Assembly (NCBI RefSeq): GCF_000272405.2
Contig: NZ_AJZM02000088.1
Coordinates: 1-17,180 of the forward strand
Source of the DNA: Vibrio tasmaniensis 1F-187
GTDB taxonomy: Bacteria; Pseudomonadota; Gammaproteobacteria; Enterobacterales; Vibrionaceae
Direction: 5' to 3'
Length of the DNA stretch: 17,180 nucleotides
A program made the translations under genes and the position numbers. How positions within the stretch are numbered: the first letter of the stretch is position 1; the number at the start of each line of letters is the position of its first letter. Positions 7,507 through 14,963 of the stretch are shown here, piece after piece. Below the pieces are notes generated by a model. The model did not search any database, was not told where the DNA came from, and saw only the letters and a list, made by a program, of their open reading frames with translations.

Positions 7507-9559
7507 AGTTTGGATAGGCGGTGACGATATCTACATATTCCAGTGGCCATTGCCATTCCGTGTCTGAAGTAATCAGCAGTGCCCACGGGTGGTTGTCTGC
7601 AGTTTTGAAATATTTGCCTGTTGATGGATTGCTGTCATCAACGCCTAGTCCTGCTTCAAAGAGATTAGCGGTATCAAACGCCTCGGTTGGAGCTTGGTCT
7701 GGCAAGTGCACCTCCCAGCTGCGCCCTGGATGTAGAGGTAGGTTTTCACCATGATAATACCCAGGCGTCGCGAAAATAAATGGGTCGTAAGGCATGTCAG
7801 TCCAACTGCCAGTACTCACTCCATCGCCAGCTAACGTAATCCCGATTTGGAAAGCGAATTGCTCATCTTCTTTACAAGAGCTGATGGTGCGGTAGAAGGT
7901 ACAACTAGTACTGATTTTCTCTGTAAGGTCGTTAGCAATAACAAAGATTGCCTCGCTACGTCCTTGCTCCAAGTCTAAATCAGTGAACACACCATTGTGC
8001 TTCATGTAAGAGCTTCCGCTACTCACTAAGCTTGGGTCTAGATTAGGAAGTCGAACCGCAAAACCATTTCTGTACGAAGCACCTACTGCAGCAAGACGTC
8101 CATCGATGGTTGATTTAACGACTTTTCCATCTTTAAGGATCTCGGTAATGCGATACATAAGAACAGCATCATTCATGTCGTAATCAGCTTTATAAGGCCA
8201 GTTATCTTCATACGCCAAGGTTGCGTAACCAGAAGCACTTGGGAAGTAACGGGCTGTAGCGCCGTCGTTAAGAACATCAACTTGAATATCAACTACCTCA
8301 CCAGATGTCGAACCACCAAAGTAGCTCAGGTTGGTTTGTTGGCTGAATCTGAAGCGAGCCCAAGTAGTCCCCGTTAGTGCGTTGATATCGACATTTAGGA
8401 ACAGATCGTTTTCACCAGCATCCAGTTGGTAGTCGGTAAATACTTGCTCGTTAGCACCATCGAAGCTGCCATCTTGGTTCCAGTCTATCCACGCCGAAAG
8501 GTAACCGGTTGTTGAAGCTTCAATCACCACTTTTGAATCAAGCCCGGCTTCAAGCGCCGTAACAAAACCGATACCACCGTTTGCCCACTCGTCATCAATG
8601 CCAACACTTTCATCCGATTGTGGAGTTACGTAGCCATCAAGGTCGGCATCGGGTGCATCAGTGCCTAACCAAGTCACACCATCAAGTTCATGTCGAGGAC
8701 CATTGCTGGCGAGTAGGGTTAGGTAGCTGTCTGGCGCATCACCAAAGTCGATGTTGGAATCTTCATCCACAACTGGCGCATTCGCACAACGAGCGCCATC
8801 ATTTTGATTAGAAGAAGGCCCATTCGATACAAATTCAACGGCTGGAACAATTCCTGCTGCGATATTGCTCGCGTTGTCTGGAGACAGATTGATACGGTAG
8901 ATTTTCCCGTCTTGATTTCGAGATACGTAGTAATAGCCGTTTACATCAAAATAACCCGCTCCGAATGTACCTAACTCACCAGTATCACCGATGTAAGTTT
9001 CGGCACCGGTTGTAGGATTGAAGCTGTATAAGCCTCCGGAGTTATTATCGATACCATATAAAGAACCATCACTTGGGTGGAAAGCGAAATCAGTCAGTTT
9101 TACGGTTGCCGGGCTACCAGCTATTTTGTTAACTGTAACAGTTGCGTTTGGGTCGGCGTCTAACGGCGATAGATCAACGGTGAACAAGCCTTTTCCTGTA
9201 CGGTAAAGGTAATACACATGGTCATAGACATCGCCGACATAGAAAGTGTGATCGGTTGGTAATCCACTGGTATTGATCACTTCTGCTTGGAAATCCTGTC
9301 CAAGGCGCACCAAGCGTTTGTTGGTAGTGTCATAGCCATAAATATATCTGTCTTGAAAGTCGAAACCAACACCATTGATATTGGCGTTCATGCCCGTATC
9401 GTCTTCTAACAGGGTGGTTGAGCCTGTCACTAGGTTCACGCCCCAAACTTGTACGGGTGTCGATTGGAATAGGTAAGCCTGGCTCGGACAGGTATCGAAT
9501 GGCGCTGCGTTGGCGACCAAAGGCGCACTTAATAGCAAACTTAACGTTGTAATTCTCAT
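7424..9559 (-). CDS. Secreted LruC-domain protein with GEVED domain
   Basis: A 711-residue exported protein. A signal peptide (1-18, ending VANA before APF) is followed by a region of about 220 residues (24-245) with repeated YIYGYDTTNKRL/SLYGIDNNSGGLYSFNP-type blades, resembling the DUF6923 propeller-like domain. Next is a GEVED domain (about 270-430) with DFGDAPDSY, WIDWNQDGSFD (357-367) and GEVVDIQVDV (420-429). Last comes the LruC/DUF4842 domain (about 437-700), marked by EDNWPYKADYDMND (451-464). The many Asp/Asn-rich loops suggest calcium binding. Such proteins are surface or matrix proteins; I infer a role in adhesion or biofilm but no activity is known. AGGA lies 7 bases before the ATG. 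The upstream DNA carries a sigma-54-type promoter with enhancer-like dyads, and a lipoprotein gene follows directly. Confidence 0.9.
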   Translation of the reverse strand: MRITTLSLLLSAPLVANAAPFDTCPSQAYLFQSTPVQVWGVNLVTGSTTLLEDDTGMNANINGVGFDFQDRYIYGYDTTNKRLVRLGQDFQAEVINTSGLPTDHTFYVGDVYDHVYYLYRTGKGLFTVDLSPLDADPNATVTVNKIAGSPATVKLTDFAFHPSDGSLYGIDNNSGGLYSFNPTTGAETYIGDTGELGTFGAGYFDVNGYYYVSRNQDGKIYRINLSPDNASNIAAGIVPAVEFVSNGPSSNQNDGARCANAPVVDEDSNIDFGDAPDSYLTLLASNGPRHELDGVTWLGTDAPDADLDGYVTPQSDESVGIDDEWANGGIGFVTALEAGLDSKVVIEASTTGYLSAWIDWNQDGSFDGANEQVFTDYQLDAGENDLFLNVDINALTGTTWARFRFSQQTNLSYFGGSTSGEVVDIQVDVLNDGATARYFPSASGYATLAYEDNWPYKADYDMNDAVLMYRITEILKDGKVVKSTIDGRLAAVGASYRNGFAVRLPNLDPSLVSSGSSYMKHNGVFTDLDLEQGRSEAIFVIANDLTEKISTSCTFYRTISSCKEDEQFAFQIGITLAGDGVSTGSWTDMPYDPFIFATPGYYHGENLPLHPGRSWEVHLPDQAPTEAFDTANLFEAGLGVDDSNPSTGKYFKTADNHPWALLITSDTEWQWPLEYVDIVTAYPNFANFAESGGTQSTDWFQTPAADQCYLI

Positions 9560-9594
9560 ATCTACATCCTTGTCATAGAAGGTCTAGATACTTT

Positions 9595-9611
9595 TACAAG
9601 TTACGTGCCAC
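9595..9611 (-). promoter_or_regulatory. Sigma-54-type -24/-12 promoter of the LruC gene
   Basis: The minus strand reads TGGCACG-TAAC-TTGTA (9610 to 9595), matching the sigma-54 consensus TGGCACG-N4-TTGCW except for T in place of C in the -12 GC. Spacing is exact. The inferred transcript start is near 9585, leaving a leader of about 25 bases with the AGGA ribosome site. Confidence 0.6.
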
Positions 9612-9614
9612 TTT

Positions 9615-9627
9615 TAAGTTGTTGATT
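9615..9627 (-). promoter_or_regulatory. IHF-type binding site
   Basis: The minus strand reads AATCAACAACTTA, a full match to the IHF consensus WATCAA-N4-TTR. It sits just upstream of the -24 element, between the promoter and the enhancer-like dyads, where IHF bends DNA at many sigma-54 promoters. Short consensus matches occur by chance in AT-rich DNA; position is what makes this one notable. Confidence 0.45.
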
Positions 9628-9666
9628 TTTATTGTTTATATTCTAAATTACTGAGATGTGCAATAT

Positions 9667-9683
9667 ATTCTCAAAATGAGAAT
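9667..9683. promoter_or_regulatory. Perfect dyad, candidate SypG-like enhancer site
   Basis: ATTCTCA-AAA-TGAGAAT is a perfect 7-3-7 palindrome centred about 90 bases upstream of the inferred sigma-54 start. It fits the V. fischeri SypG enhancer consensus as I remember it (TTCTCA-N3-TG followed by loosely conserved bases). Other enhancer-binding proteins could also use such a dyad. Confidence 0.5.
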
Positions 9684-9712
9684 TCAAATGAAACTAATAT
9701 TTTATAGATCAT

Positions 9713-9738
9713 TTCAAATTGATAAATCGATTTGAGAA
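9713..9738. promoter_or_regulatory. Second, imperfect enhancer-like element
   Basis: CAAATTGAT (9715-9723) and ATCGATTTG (9726-9734) form an inverted repeat with 8 of 9 pairs. The right edge, read on the minus strand, is TTCTCA-AAT-CG (9738 to 9728), one base off the core of the dyad at 9667. The TTCTCA element, centred at about 9731, lies roughly 146 bases upstream of the inferred start. Confidence 0.35.
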
Positions 9739-9753
9739 GCTGATGTTGAGACC

Positions 9754-9784
9754 TAAAAAAGCCCTGACTTTTAGTCAAGGCTTA
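9754..9784 (-). terminator. Rho-independent terminator after moeB
   Basis: On the minus strand AAGCCTTGAC pairs with GTCAGGGCTT (9783-9774 with 9768-9759) around a 5-base loop, followed by TTTT. The one imperfect position is a G-U pair on this strand but a C-A mismatch on the other, which shows it works for moeB. It lies 33 bases past the moeB stop. Confidence 0.85.
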
Positions 9785-9815
9785 GGTTGTCGATTAGAGG
9801 GGGGATATGCTTAGT

Positions 9816-10565
9816 CTATCCGCACACCGAGCAATTAGGCATCTTCATTAAATTCATTTCACGCCAGCTGTGAGACATGGCATCGAGAATTAAAAGTTTG
9901 CCTTGCTTTGGTTGTCCAAACTTAGCAATAACTTTGATAGCTTCCAAAGCCTGAGCTGCGCCCACCATGCCAACTACCGGTGCCATCACACCGGCTTCAA
10001 CACAGCTTAGTGCAGCGTTGCCGAATAGAGCACTCAAGCACTGATAACACGGCGCGTCGGCGTCTTGATAAGTGAATACGCTAATCTGACCTTCCATGCG
10101 AATCGCAGCACCTGAAACTAATGGCGTTTTCGATGTGTAGCACAAGAGGTTCAACTGATTGCGCGTTTCTACGTTGTCACTTGCGTCGAGAACAAGCGAG
10201 TGAGTTTCAATCAACTTGCCAAGAGCTTGGTCATCAAGCCTGTGGTCGACAGTTTCAATTGTCAGATGAGGGTTCAATACCTGCAGCGACTCAGCGGCAG
10301 AATTGACTTTCTTCTTACCAATGTCAGCATCGGTGTGAAGGACTTGTCGTTGCAAGTTAGAAAGCTCGACAATATCATCATCGATCAGTGTTAGCTTACC
10401 AATGCCCGCAGTCGCAAGGTATTGAGCGGAGGCACAACCTAAGCCTCCAGCCCCTAATACTAAGATTGAGCTCTGCTTTAGTGCTTCTTGGCCTTCAAAA
10501 TCAAACTGCTTAAGAATGATTTGACGGTTGTAGCGAAGCATCTCTACGTCAGACAGTATTTCCAT
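9816..10565 (-). CDS. moeB: Molybdopterin-synthase adenylyltransferase MoeB
   Basis: A 249-residue cytoplasmic E1-like enzyme, the same length as E. coli MoeB. It adenylates the C-terminal glycine of MoaD so that it can receive sulfur for molybdopterin synthesis. It shows the GAGGLG nucleotide loop (38-43), the RYNRQIIL start motif, DLV-type IDDDIVELSNLQRQ (61-74), the catalytic Asp130 in LDASDNVETRNQLN and the zinc ligands CYQC (173-176) and CSVC (245-248). The conserved SCVEAGV segment puts Cys188 where E. coli has Cys187. A GAGG site lies 8 bases before the ATG. It starts 12 bases after the moeA stop on the same strand, forming the familiar moeA-moeB operon. A strong terminator follows. 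Confidence 0.96.
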   Translation of the reverse strand: MEILSDVEMLRYNRQIILKQFDFEGQEALKQSSILVLGAGGLGCASAQYLATAGIGKLTLIDDDIVELSNLQRQVLHTDADIGKKKVNSAAESLQVLNPHLTIETVDHRLDDQALGKLIETHSLVLDASDNVETRNQLNLLCYTSKTPLVSGAAIRMEGQISVFTYQDADAPCYQCLSALFGNAALSCVEAGVMAPVVGMVGAAQALEAIKVIAKFGQPKQGKLLILDAMSHSWREMNLMKMPNCSVCG

Positions 10566-10577
10566 CAGTAAGCCTCG

Positions 10578-11813
10578 TTAGTAAAGCGTCGAGTTAAACA
10601 GTTGGATCTGAACCGTTTCACCGACTTCAACACGGCCGCGTTCGCGCTCTAGTACCACAAAGCAGTTTGCTAAACTCATTGAGCGGAAAGCGCCAGAGCT
10701 TTGGTTACCCGTTGTTTCTACCACAAATTGACCGTTTTCAATCGAGTAAATGCCACGCTGGTAATCAGTACGGCCTGGGCCTTTTTTGAATGCAGACTTG
10801 GTGATAGCAGGAATAGATTCCGGAGCTGTCCACGCTGTGTGACCAGCCAATTTAGCAAGCATAGGTTGAACCAAAACATACATGGTCATCATTGCCGACA
10901 CTGGATTACCCGGTAAGCCGCAGAACCACGCGTTATCCAATTCACCAAATGCGAACGGTTTACCGGGCTTGATAGCTAGCTTCCAGAAGCCGATTTGACC
11001 GAGTTCTTCCAAAATATCTTTGGTGTAATCTGCTTCGCCAACGCTTACGCCGCCAGAAGTCACAACCACGTCTGATATTTGCTGTGCTTTCTCGAAGGTC
11101 TCTTTAAGCGTTGCAGGGCAATCTGGGATGATGCCTAGGTCTATAGCTTCACAACCAAACGCTTCAATCAGCGGTTTAATGCCGTAGCGGTTGCTGTCGT
11201 AGATCTGACCGTCTTCAAGCGGTTGACCTAGTGGCTTTAGCTCATCGCCGGTAGAAAAGAACGCGACTTTAGGCTTCTGTAACACTGTCACGTGGCTCAC
11301 ACCCAGCGAAGCAATCATTGGAATGTCACGAGGTGTTAAACGTTCACCGCGGCTAAGAACGATATCACCTTGTTTGATGTCATCACCAGTAGGGCGAATG
11401 TTATTGTTCAGCTTGATGTCGTCTTGTTGAATTTCAATGCCAGTATCAGTTTCAACTGTATTTTCTTGCATGATTACGGCGTCACAACCTTCAGGGATCT
11501 TTGCGCCAGTCATAATGCGAATACAGGTGTTGCTTGGCCATTCACCTTCGAACGGTTGGCCTGCAAAAGATTTGCCTGCTAATGGTAGTACTTTACCGTT
11601 CTCTAGGTCTGCTAAGCGCAGTGCATAGCCATCCATTGCTGAGTTATCAAAAGGAGGTACGAAAATAGGGGAAAGAATATCTTCAGCAAGGACATAACCT
11701 AATGCTTCAGCAAGAGGTAGAGATAAAGTCGCTTGGATTGGTTTGATTGGTGATAGCAGCTTATCTAGTGCTTCTTCAATTGGCATTAAGCCCGGAGCGT
11801 CGCAACAGCCCAT
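10578..11813 (-). CDS. moeA: Molybdopterin molybdenumtransferase MoeA
   Basis: A 411-residue cytoplasmic enzyme, the length of E. coli MoeA. It inserts molybdate into adenylylated molybdopterin, releasing AMP and giving active cofactor. Visible motifs are PPFDNSAMDGYA (53-64), MTGAKIPEGCDAVIMQE (101-117), STGDEL (187-192), SGGVSVGEADYTK (253-265, with Asp262 in the active-site position), KPGKPFAFG (282-290) and GLPGNPVSA (299-307). The C-terminal domain IV begins near residue 335. AGGA lies about 9 bases before the ATG. It is first in the moeA-moeB operon. A weak minus-strand promoter candidate, TTGGCG with a TAATTA-type box 16 bases later, lies within 11867-11897. folE diverges from it. Confidence 0.96.
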   Translation of the reverse strand: MGCCDAPGLMPIEEALDKLLSPIKPIQATLSLPLAEALGYVLAEDILSPIFVPPFDNSAMDGYALRLADLENGKVLPLAGKSFAGQPFEGEWPSNTCIRIMTGAKIPEGCDAVIMQENTVETDTGIEIQQDDIKLNNNIRPTGDDIKQGDIVLSRGERLTPRDIPMIASLGVSHVTVLQKPKVAFFSTGDELKPLGQPLEDGQIYDSNRYGIKPLIEAFGCEAIDLGIIPDCPATLKETFEKAQQISDVVVTSGGVSVGEADYTKDILEELGQIGFWKLAIKPGKPFAFGELDNAWFCGLPGNPVSAMMTMYVLVQPMLAKLAGHTAWTAPESIPAITKSAFKKGPGRTDYQRGIYSIENGQFVVETTGNQSSGAFRSMSLANCFVVLERERGRVEVGETVQIQLFNSTLY

Positions 11814-12029
11814 AATTGAAATCCTTTGGTCGTTATTATTTTGATTTAGTGGTTGGCAATAGTGGCTCCATAATTATCAAATCACAGATGTTCGCCAACG
11901 AAATTGCAGCCACTTTAGCATAGTTTAAGCCCCGTAAATAATGACCTCCCTTAAAATATGGGTGTATTTAATCAAAATTCCGAGTATCCTTGTTTGCCAT
12001 CCAGAAGGGGTATTAAAAGAGGAAGTTCA

Positions 12030-12683
12030 ATGTCAGGTCTTAGCGAATCAGCGAAGTTGGTTAAAGATGCGCTAGCAAGCCGCGGATTAGAGACACCAAT
12101 GCGTCCTAACCAGGTTAGCCGAGAAGAGAAAAAGGAACGAATCGAACACCATATGCGTGAGATTCTAACTCTCCTTGAACTTGATCTTGCAGATGACAGT
12201 CTGGAAGAAACGCCGCAACGTATTGCAAAAATGTATGTGGATGAGATTTTCTCTGGTTTGGATTACGCCAATTTCCCTAAAATCACCGTGATCGAAAACA
12301 AGATGGGTGTTCGTGAAATGGTTCGTGTAAAAGACATTACCGTCACCAGCACATGTGAGCATCACTTAGTCACCATTGATGGTAAAACCGCAGTCGCTTA
12401 CATTCCTCAAGGTAAGATCATTGGTCTTTCGAAGATCAACAGAATCGTTCGTTTCTTTGCTCAACGTCCTCAAGTTCAAGAGCGCATGACACAGCAAATC
12501 CTTGTAGCATTGCAAACGCTACTAGAAACGGATGATGTTGCTGTAACCATGGATGCGGTTCATTACTGCGTGAAATCTCGTGGTGTAATGGACGCAACCA
12601 GCGAAACAACAACAACAGCTCTGGGGGGTATTTTTAGATCAAACCCAGCAACGCGCCATGAGTTCTTACACGGCCTGCGTTAG
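12030..12683 (+). CDS. folE: GTP cyclohydrolase I
   Basis: A 217-residue cytoplasmic enzyme, near the 222 residues of E. coli FolE. It converts GTP to 7,8-dihydroneopterin triphosphate, the first step to folate. The zinc ligands Cys109 and His112 sit in [14 protein letters not shown], and Cys180 in [12 protein letters not shown] with catalytic His178. The QERMTQQI and [18 protein letters not shown] motifs are typical. An in-frame ATG at 11958 would add 24 residues; I chose 12030 because GAGGA lies 8 bases before it and [15 protein letters not shown] is the family start. It diverges from moeA, and both pathways begin from GTP-derived pterins, though that link is only thematic. It ends at a bidirectional terminator. 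Confidence 0.96.
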   Translation: MSGLSESAKLVKDALASRGLETPMRPNQVSREEKKERIEHHMREILTLLELDLADDSLEETPQRIAKMYVDEIFSGLDYANFPKITVIENKMGVREMVRVKDITVTSTCEHHLVTIDGKTAVAYIPQGKIIGLSKINRIVRFFAQRPQVQERMTQQILVALQTLLETDDVAVTMDAVHYCVKSRGVMDATSETTTTALGGIFRSNPATRHEFLHGLR

Positions 12684-12703
12684 AACTAAACCTATTCAGA
12701 TAA

Positions 12704-12730
12704 AAAAACGGAGCATTATGCTCCGTTTTT
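12704..12730. terminator. Bidirectional terminator between folE and the dipeptidase gene
   Basis: AAAAACGGAGCA (12704-12715) pairs perfectly with TGCTCCGTTTTT (12719-12730) around a 3-base loop, giving a T run in both directions. It lies 20 bases after folE and 18 bases after the stop of the convergent dipeptidase gene, so it serves both. Confidence 0.92.
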
Positions 12731-12748
12731 ATTGGTTGCTTCATAAGC

Positions 12749-14221
12749 CTACAGATTTACTATTTTCTTAAACTCTTCCTCTGAGTATTTCTTCTCTGTG
12801 CTTTTAGTCAAATCTGTAATCATTTTGTATCTAAGCTCAGTTGCCATATCTAAGGTACGCTTAAGCTGTCCGTATGAGTAGTCGGCAGCCATGTTCAGAG
12901 CCGCTTGTTTATCTACTTTATACATGTCTGTTAACGTTTTATCTAAGTGTGCGACCTGCTTGTATAGTTGAGTTTCTTCTTTGTCCCAAGTTGCTTTTAG
13001 TACTGGTAAATACTTATCTGGGTTTGTAGAAGCGAGGGCGGTTAAACTACGGAACTGCCAATAAGCAGAGTCATCACTGTAGTTATCATCGCCTACTTGG
13101 TACGCTTTTGGGTAATCTTGTAGGGTTGAGTATAACGGCACTAAAACAGATTCTGGTAACACGCCGAAGCTTTGCCAAATAATACCTTGAAGCTCTTCTG
13201 GCATCTCAGGGCGAAGCTGAATAATATGCGACTCTAGTTGACGTTCAACTCTAATTGGTCGTTTCGATTTTCCTTCCAAAACCGTGTCTTTATAAGTCGC
13301 GCTAAGTACCTCTGCCACATTTTCAACTGAGATTTTTGTATCAGGTTTCATAAACAAAGGGTATTGCGTCATGCGACTTTGTTGATGCAGCGAAGGTGTC
13401 AGTATTTTTTGGCCTAACCATTCACGATCGATATTATACTCATCACCAATAACTCCGAATGCTTTAGCAAAATTGAAAGATTTTTCATCTGCGTTATCAA
13501 GCAGTTTGTTTTGTTCTACAAACTCGAATATGTCTTTTGAATGCAGTACCTCTTTGTTTGCCAAGTTCACACCATGTACACGTAAGCCATTTGCAATCAT
13601 GGCGTAACTGTCATCTGGTACTTTTACAGCAATCCAATGGTGACCTGAACCAATTTCAAATAACCACGCCTCATTGGTGTCTGCAATATAGAGACTGTTT
13701 CCTTCACCAGCACCATAGGTTTCGATGTAATGACCGAGTAACTCTACGGCTTGTTTTGCGTTTTCTGCCTGAGGAAGGATTAACGTAGGTATAATGGCTT
13801 CGATTACGCCATTGTCGATTAAAGGATCTACCTTGGCGACTTTGTCGTTTATTTCTGCGCTGGTTGTTGCTGAAATGGCAACGTTGTGTTCATTAATCCC
13901 ACGTTCTTCATAGAATTTTCCGTCGCGATTAACGGTATCCGCATCCCAGTCTGGTATCGCAGAGTAAGCAAAGAAGTGCTTTGGCATCGGAACAATTAAC
14001 CCGTTACCTAACTGCCAGTCACCTTCTTGGTTATCTTGCGCAGGTCGATACTTTAGGTATTTGTTCCAGTTGTTAATGCTAAAATCTTCATTACGAGCAA
14101 TCATAATGCTACCGTCGTTCGACGCTTCTTTGCCAACAATAAGCCCAGTACAAGCTATCGCATTACTGCTTAGAGCGACAGCTACTGCAGTTGCAAGAAA
14201 GGATACAGACCATATTTTCAT
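12749..14221 (-). CDS. Exported C69-family dipeptidase
   Basis: A 490-residue peptidase of family C69 (N-terminal nucleophile hydrolases). The start MKIWSVSFLATAVAVALSSN is a signal peptide, and cleavage after NAIA would expose Cys24 of CTGLIVGKEASNDGSIMIARNEDF. That cysteine is the family's catalytic nucleophile, so secretion and activation could be one step. The GAGEGNSLYIADTNEAWLFEIGSGHHWIAVKVPDD segment (about 180-215) is also typical. Members cleave dipeptides and some act on amide bonds more broadly; the substrate here is unknown and the site is probably the periplasm or outside. The frame opens 8 codons earlier (14245), but the ATG at 14221 has GGAGA 8 bases before it and fits the signal peptide. 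A plausible promoter is TTAACT then TATAAG 16 bases later, just upstream (14235-14262). It appears to stand alone. Confidence 0.9.
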   Translation of the reverse strand: MKIWSVSFLATAVAVALSSNAIACTGLIVGKEASNDGSIMIARNEDFSINNWNKYLKYRPAQDNQEGDWQLGNGLIVPMPKHFFAYSAIPDWDADTVNRDGKFYEERGINEHNVAISATTSAEINDKVAKVDPLIDNGVIEAIIPTLILPQAENAKQAVELLGHYIETYGAGEGNSLYIADTNEAWLFEIGSGHHWIAVKVPDDSYAMIANGLRVHGVNLANKEVLHSKDIFEFVEQNKLLDNADEKSFNFAKAFGVIGDEYNIDREWLGQKILTPSLHQQSRMTQYPLFMKPDTKISVENVAEVLSATYKDTVLEGKSKRPIRVERQLESHIIQLRPEMPEELQGIIWQSFGVLPESVLVPLYSTLQDYPKAYQVGDDNYSDDSAYWQFRSLTALASTNPDKYLPVLKATWDKEETQLYKQVAHLDKTLTDMYKVDKQAALNMAADYSYGQLKRTLDMATELRYKMITDLTKSTEKKYSEEEFKKIVNL

Positions 14222-14614
14222 TTTAATTCTCCGCTTATAAAACAAGATAATTTAAAGTTAACGTTAGTTGTATTTGCAGGTTTTTTATTATCATTTTATA
14301 AAATTAAGTGTACTGATCATCACAAGAGAAAATGCTTCTGCTCGTCACATAACTGATATTTCCATTTGAGAATAATTATCTGAAAAATATGCACTTTTTG
14401 AATAAATTGATAAGTTATAGTTGTAAAGTAACCTTGCCATATACGTAGCTTTAATTCGTCGTGTTATGAGAAGTATCATTATCACAACAAGACTTTGTTC
14501 GTCTCTAACGTATGGTTTTTGGGTTGCAATCGGATAAACAACAGTGCTGAAGCGCGGTATCTTGTGGGGGCTTTTTTGTGCTTGCAATGAAGTAAACTGC
14601 AATGACTGAGAATG

Positions 14615-14657
14615 TCGTCATTCTCTAAAGCGAGGAACGAGTGTAATAGGGAATCTG
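14615..14657 (+). repeat. Intergenic repeat, copy 1
   Basis: A 43-base sequence starting TCGTCATTCTCTAAAG and ending TAATAGGGAATCTG. It matches the copy at 14830-14872 at 40 of 43 positions. The ATTC(C/T)CTA and TAGGGAAT ends are complementary, so each copy can fold into a hairpin. Confidence 0.85.
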
Positions 14658-14686
14658 TTTGTCTGTGTAGTTTCTGACTTGGTATT

Positions 14687-14726
14687 AGATCCTCAACTCA
14701 GTCGTTCCTCCTTCTCGAGGATGACG
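14687..14726 (-). repeat. Intergenic repeat, diverged inverted copy
   Basis: On the minus strand this reads CGTCATCCTCGAGAAGGAGG followed by AACGACTGAG and ends GAGGATCT. It aligns with the other two copies through the shared GAGGAACGA core and the CGTCAT and ATCT ends, but is diverged elsewhere. With copy 1 it makes a convergent inverted pair spanning 14615-14726. Confidence 0.65.
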
Positions 14727-14829
14727 GCGAGTGAGGTAAAATACGAGGGTGGGGGTTCAGAGTGTATTCTACGCCAGCCTATTAGAAGCAAACACTGATG
14801 ATCTTGCAGAATGAGTGACTTAGTTACTT

Positions 14830-14872
14830 TCGTCATTCCCTAAAGTGAGGAACGAGCGTAATAGGGAATCTG
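14830..14872 (+). repeat. Intergenic repeat, copy 2
   Basis: A 43-base sequence starting TCGTCATTCCCTAAAG and ending TAATAGGGAATCTG, differing from copy 1 at three positions. Its ATTCCCTA and TAGGGAAT arms are perfectly complementary over 8 bases. Its near-identity to copy 1 implies recent duplication or spread. Confidence 0.85.
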
Positions 14873-14963
14873 CATTTTCGATGTGGGTTGGTTGGACCGG
14901 AAATTAGATGCGCTCTACAGAATCTATAAAGCGCAAATTTGGGTACAGCAGCTGGTGGAATGC

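Larger units (their letters stand above)
14222..14963. other. Gene-free stretch with repeat copies, between the dipeptidase gene and the yaeQ unit
   Basis: About 740 bases without a credible gene. The short open frames here show no ribosome site, no recognisable protein and unlikely composition. The first 180 bases are AT-rich and hold the dipeptidase promoter. The middle holds three copies of a Vibrio-type intergenic repeat, listed separately. Near the end, 14910-14919 and 14925-14934 form a 10-bp hairpin on the minus strand with two G-U pairs; it lies 30 bases past the stop of the gene at 14964 and may act as a weak terminator, though it lacks a T tract. Confidence 0.55.

Noticed and set aside
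9667..9683. Fur box reading of the ATTCTCA/TGAGAAT dyad
   Set aside because: The half-sites face the wrong way for the Fur consensus, and the sigma-54 context gives a better explanation.
14150..14154. Reading Cys24 of the C69 peptidase as a lipoprotein cysteine
   Set aside because: The preceding residues AIA lack the Leu-type position of a lipobox, and the C69 family uses exactly this cysteine as its N-terminal nucleophile.
14345..14602. Minus-strand 85-codon frame in the gene-free stretch
   Set aside because: No ribosome site, no recognisable motif, and a composition like random AT-rich sequence.
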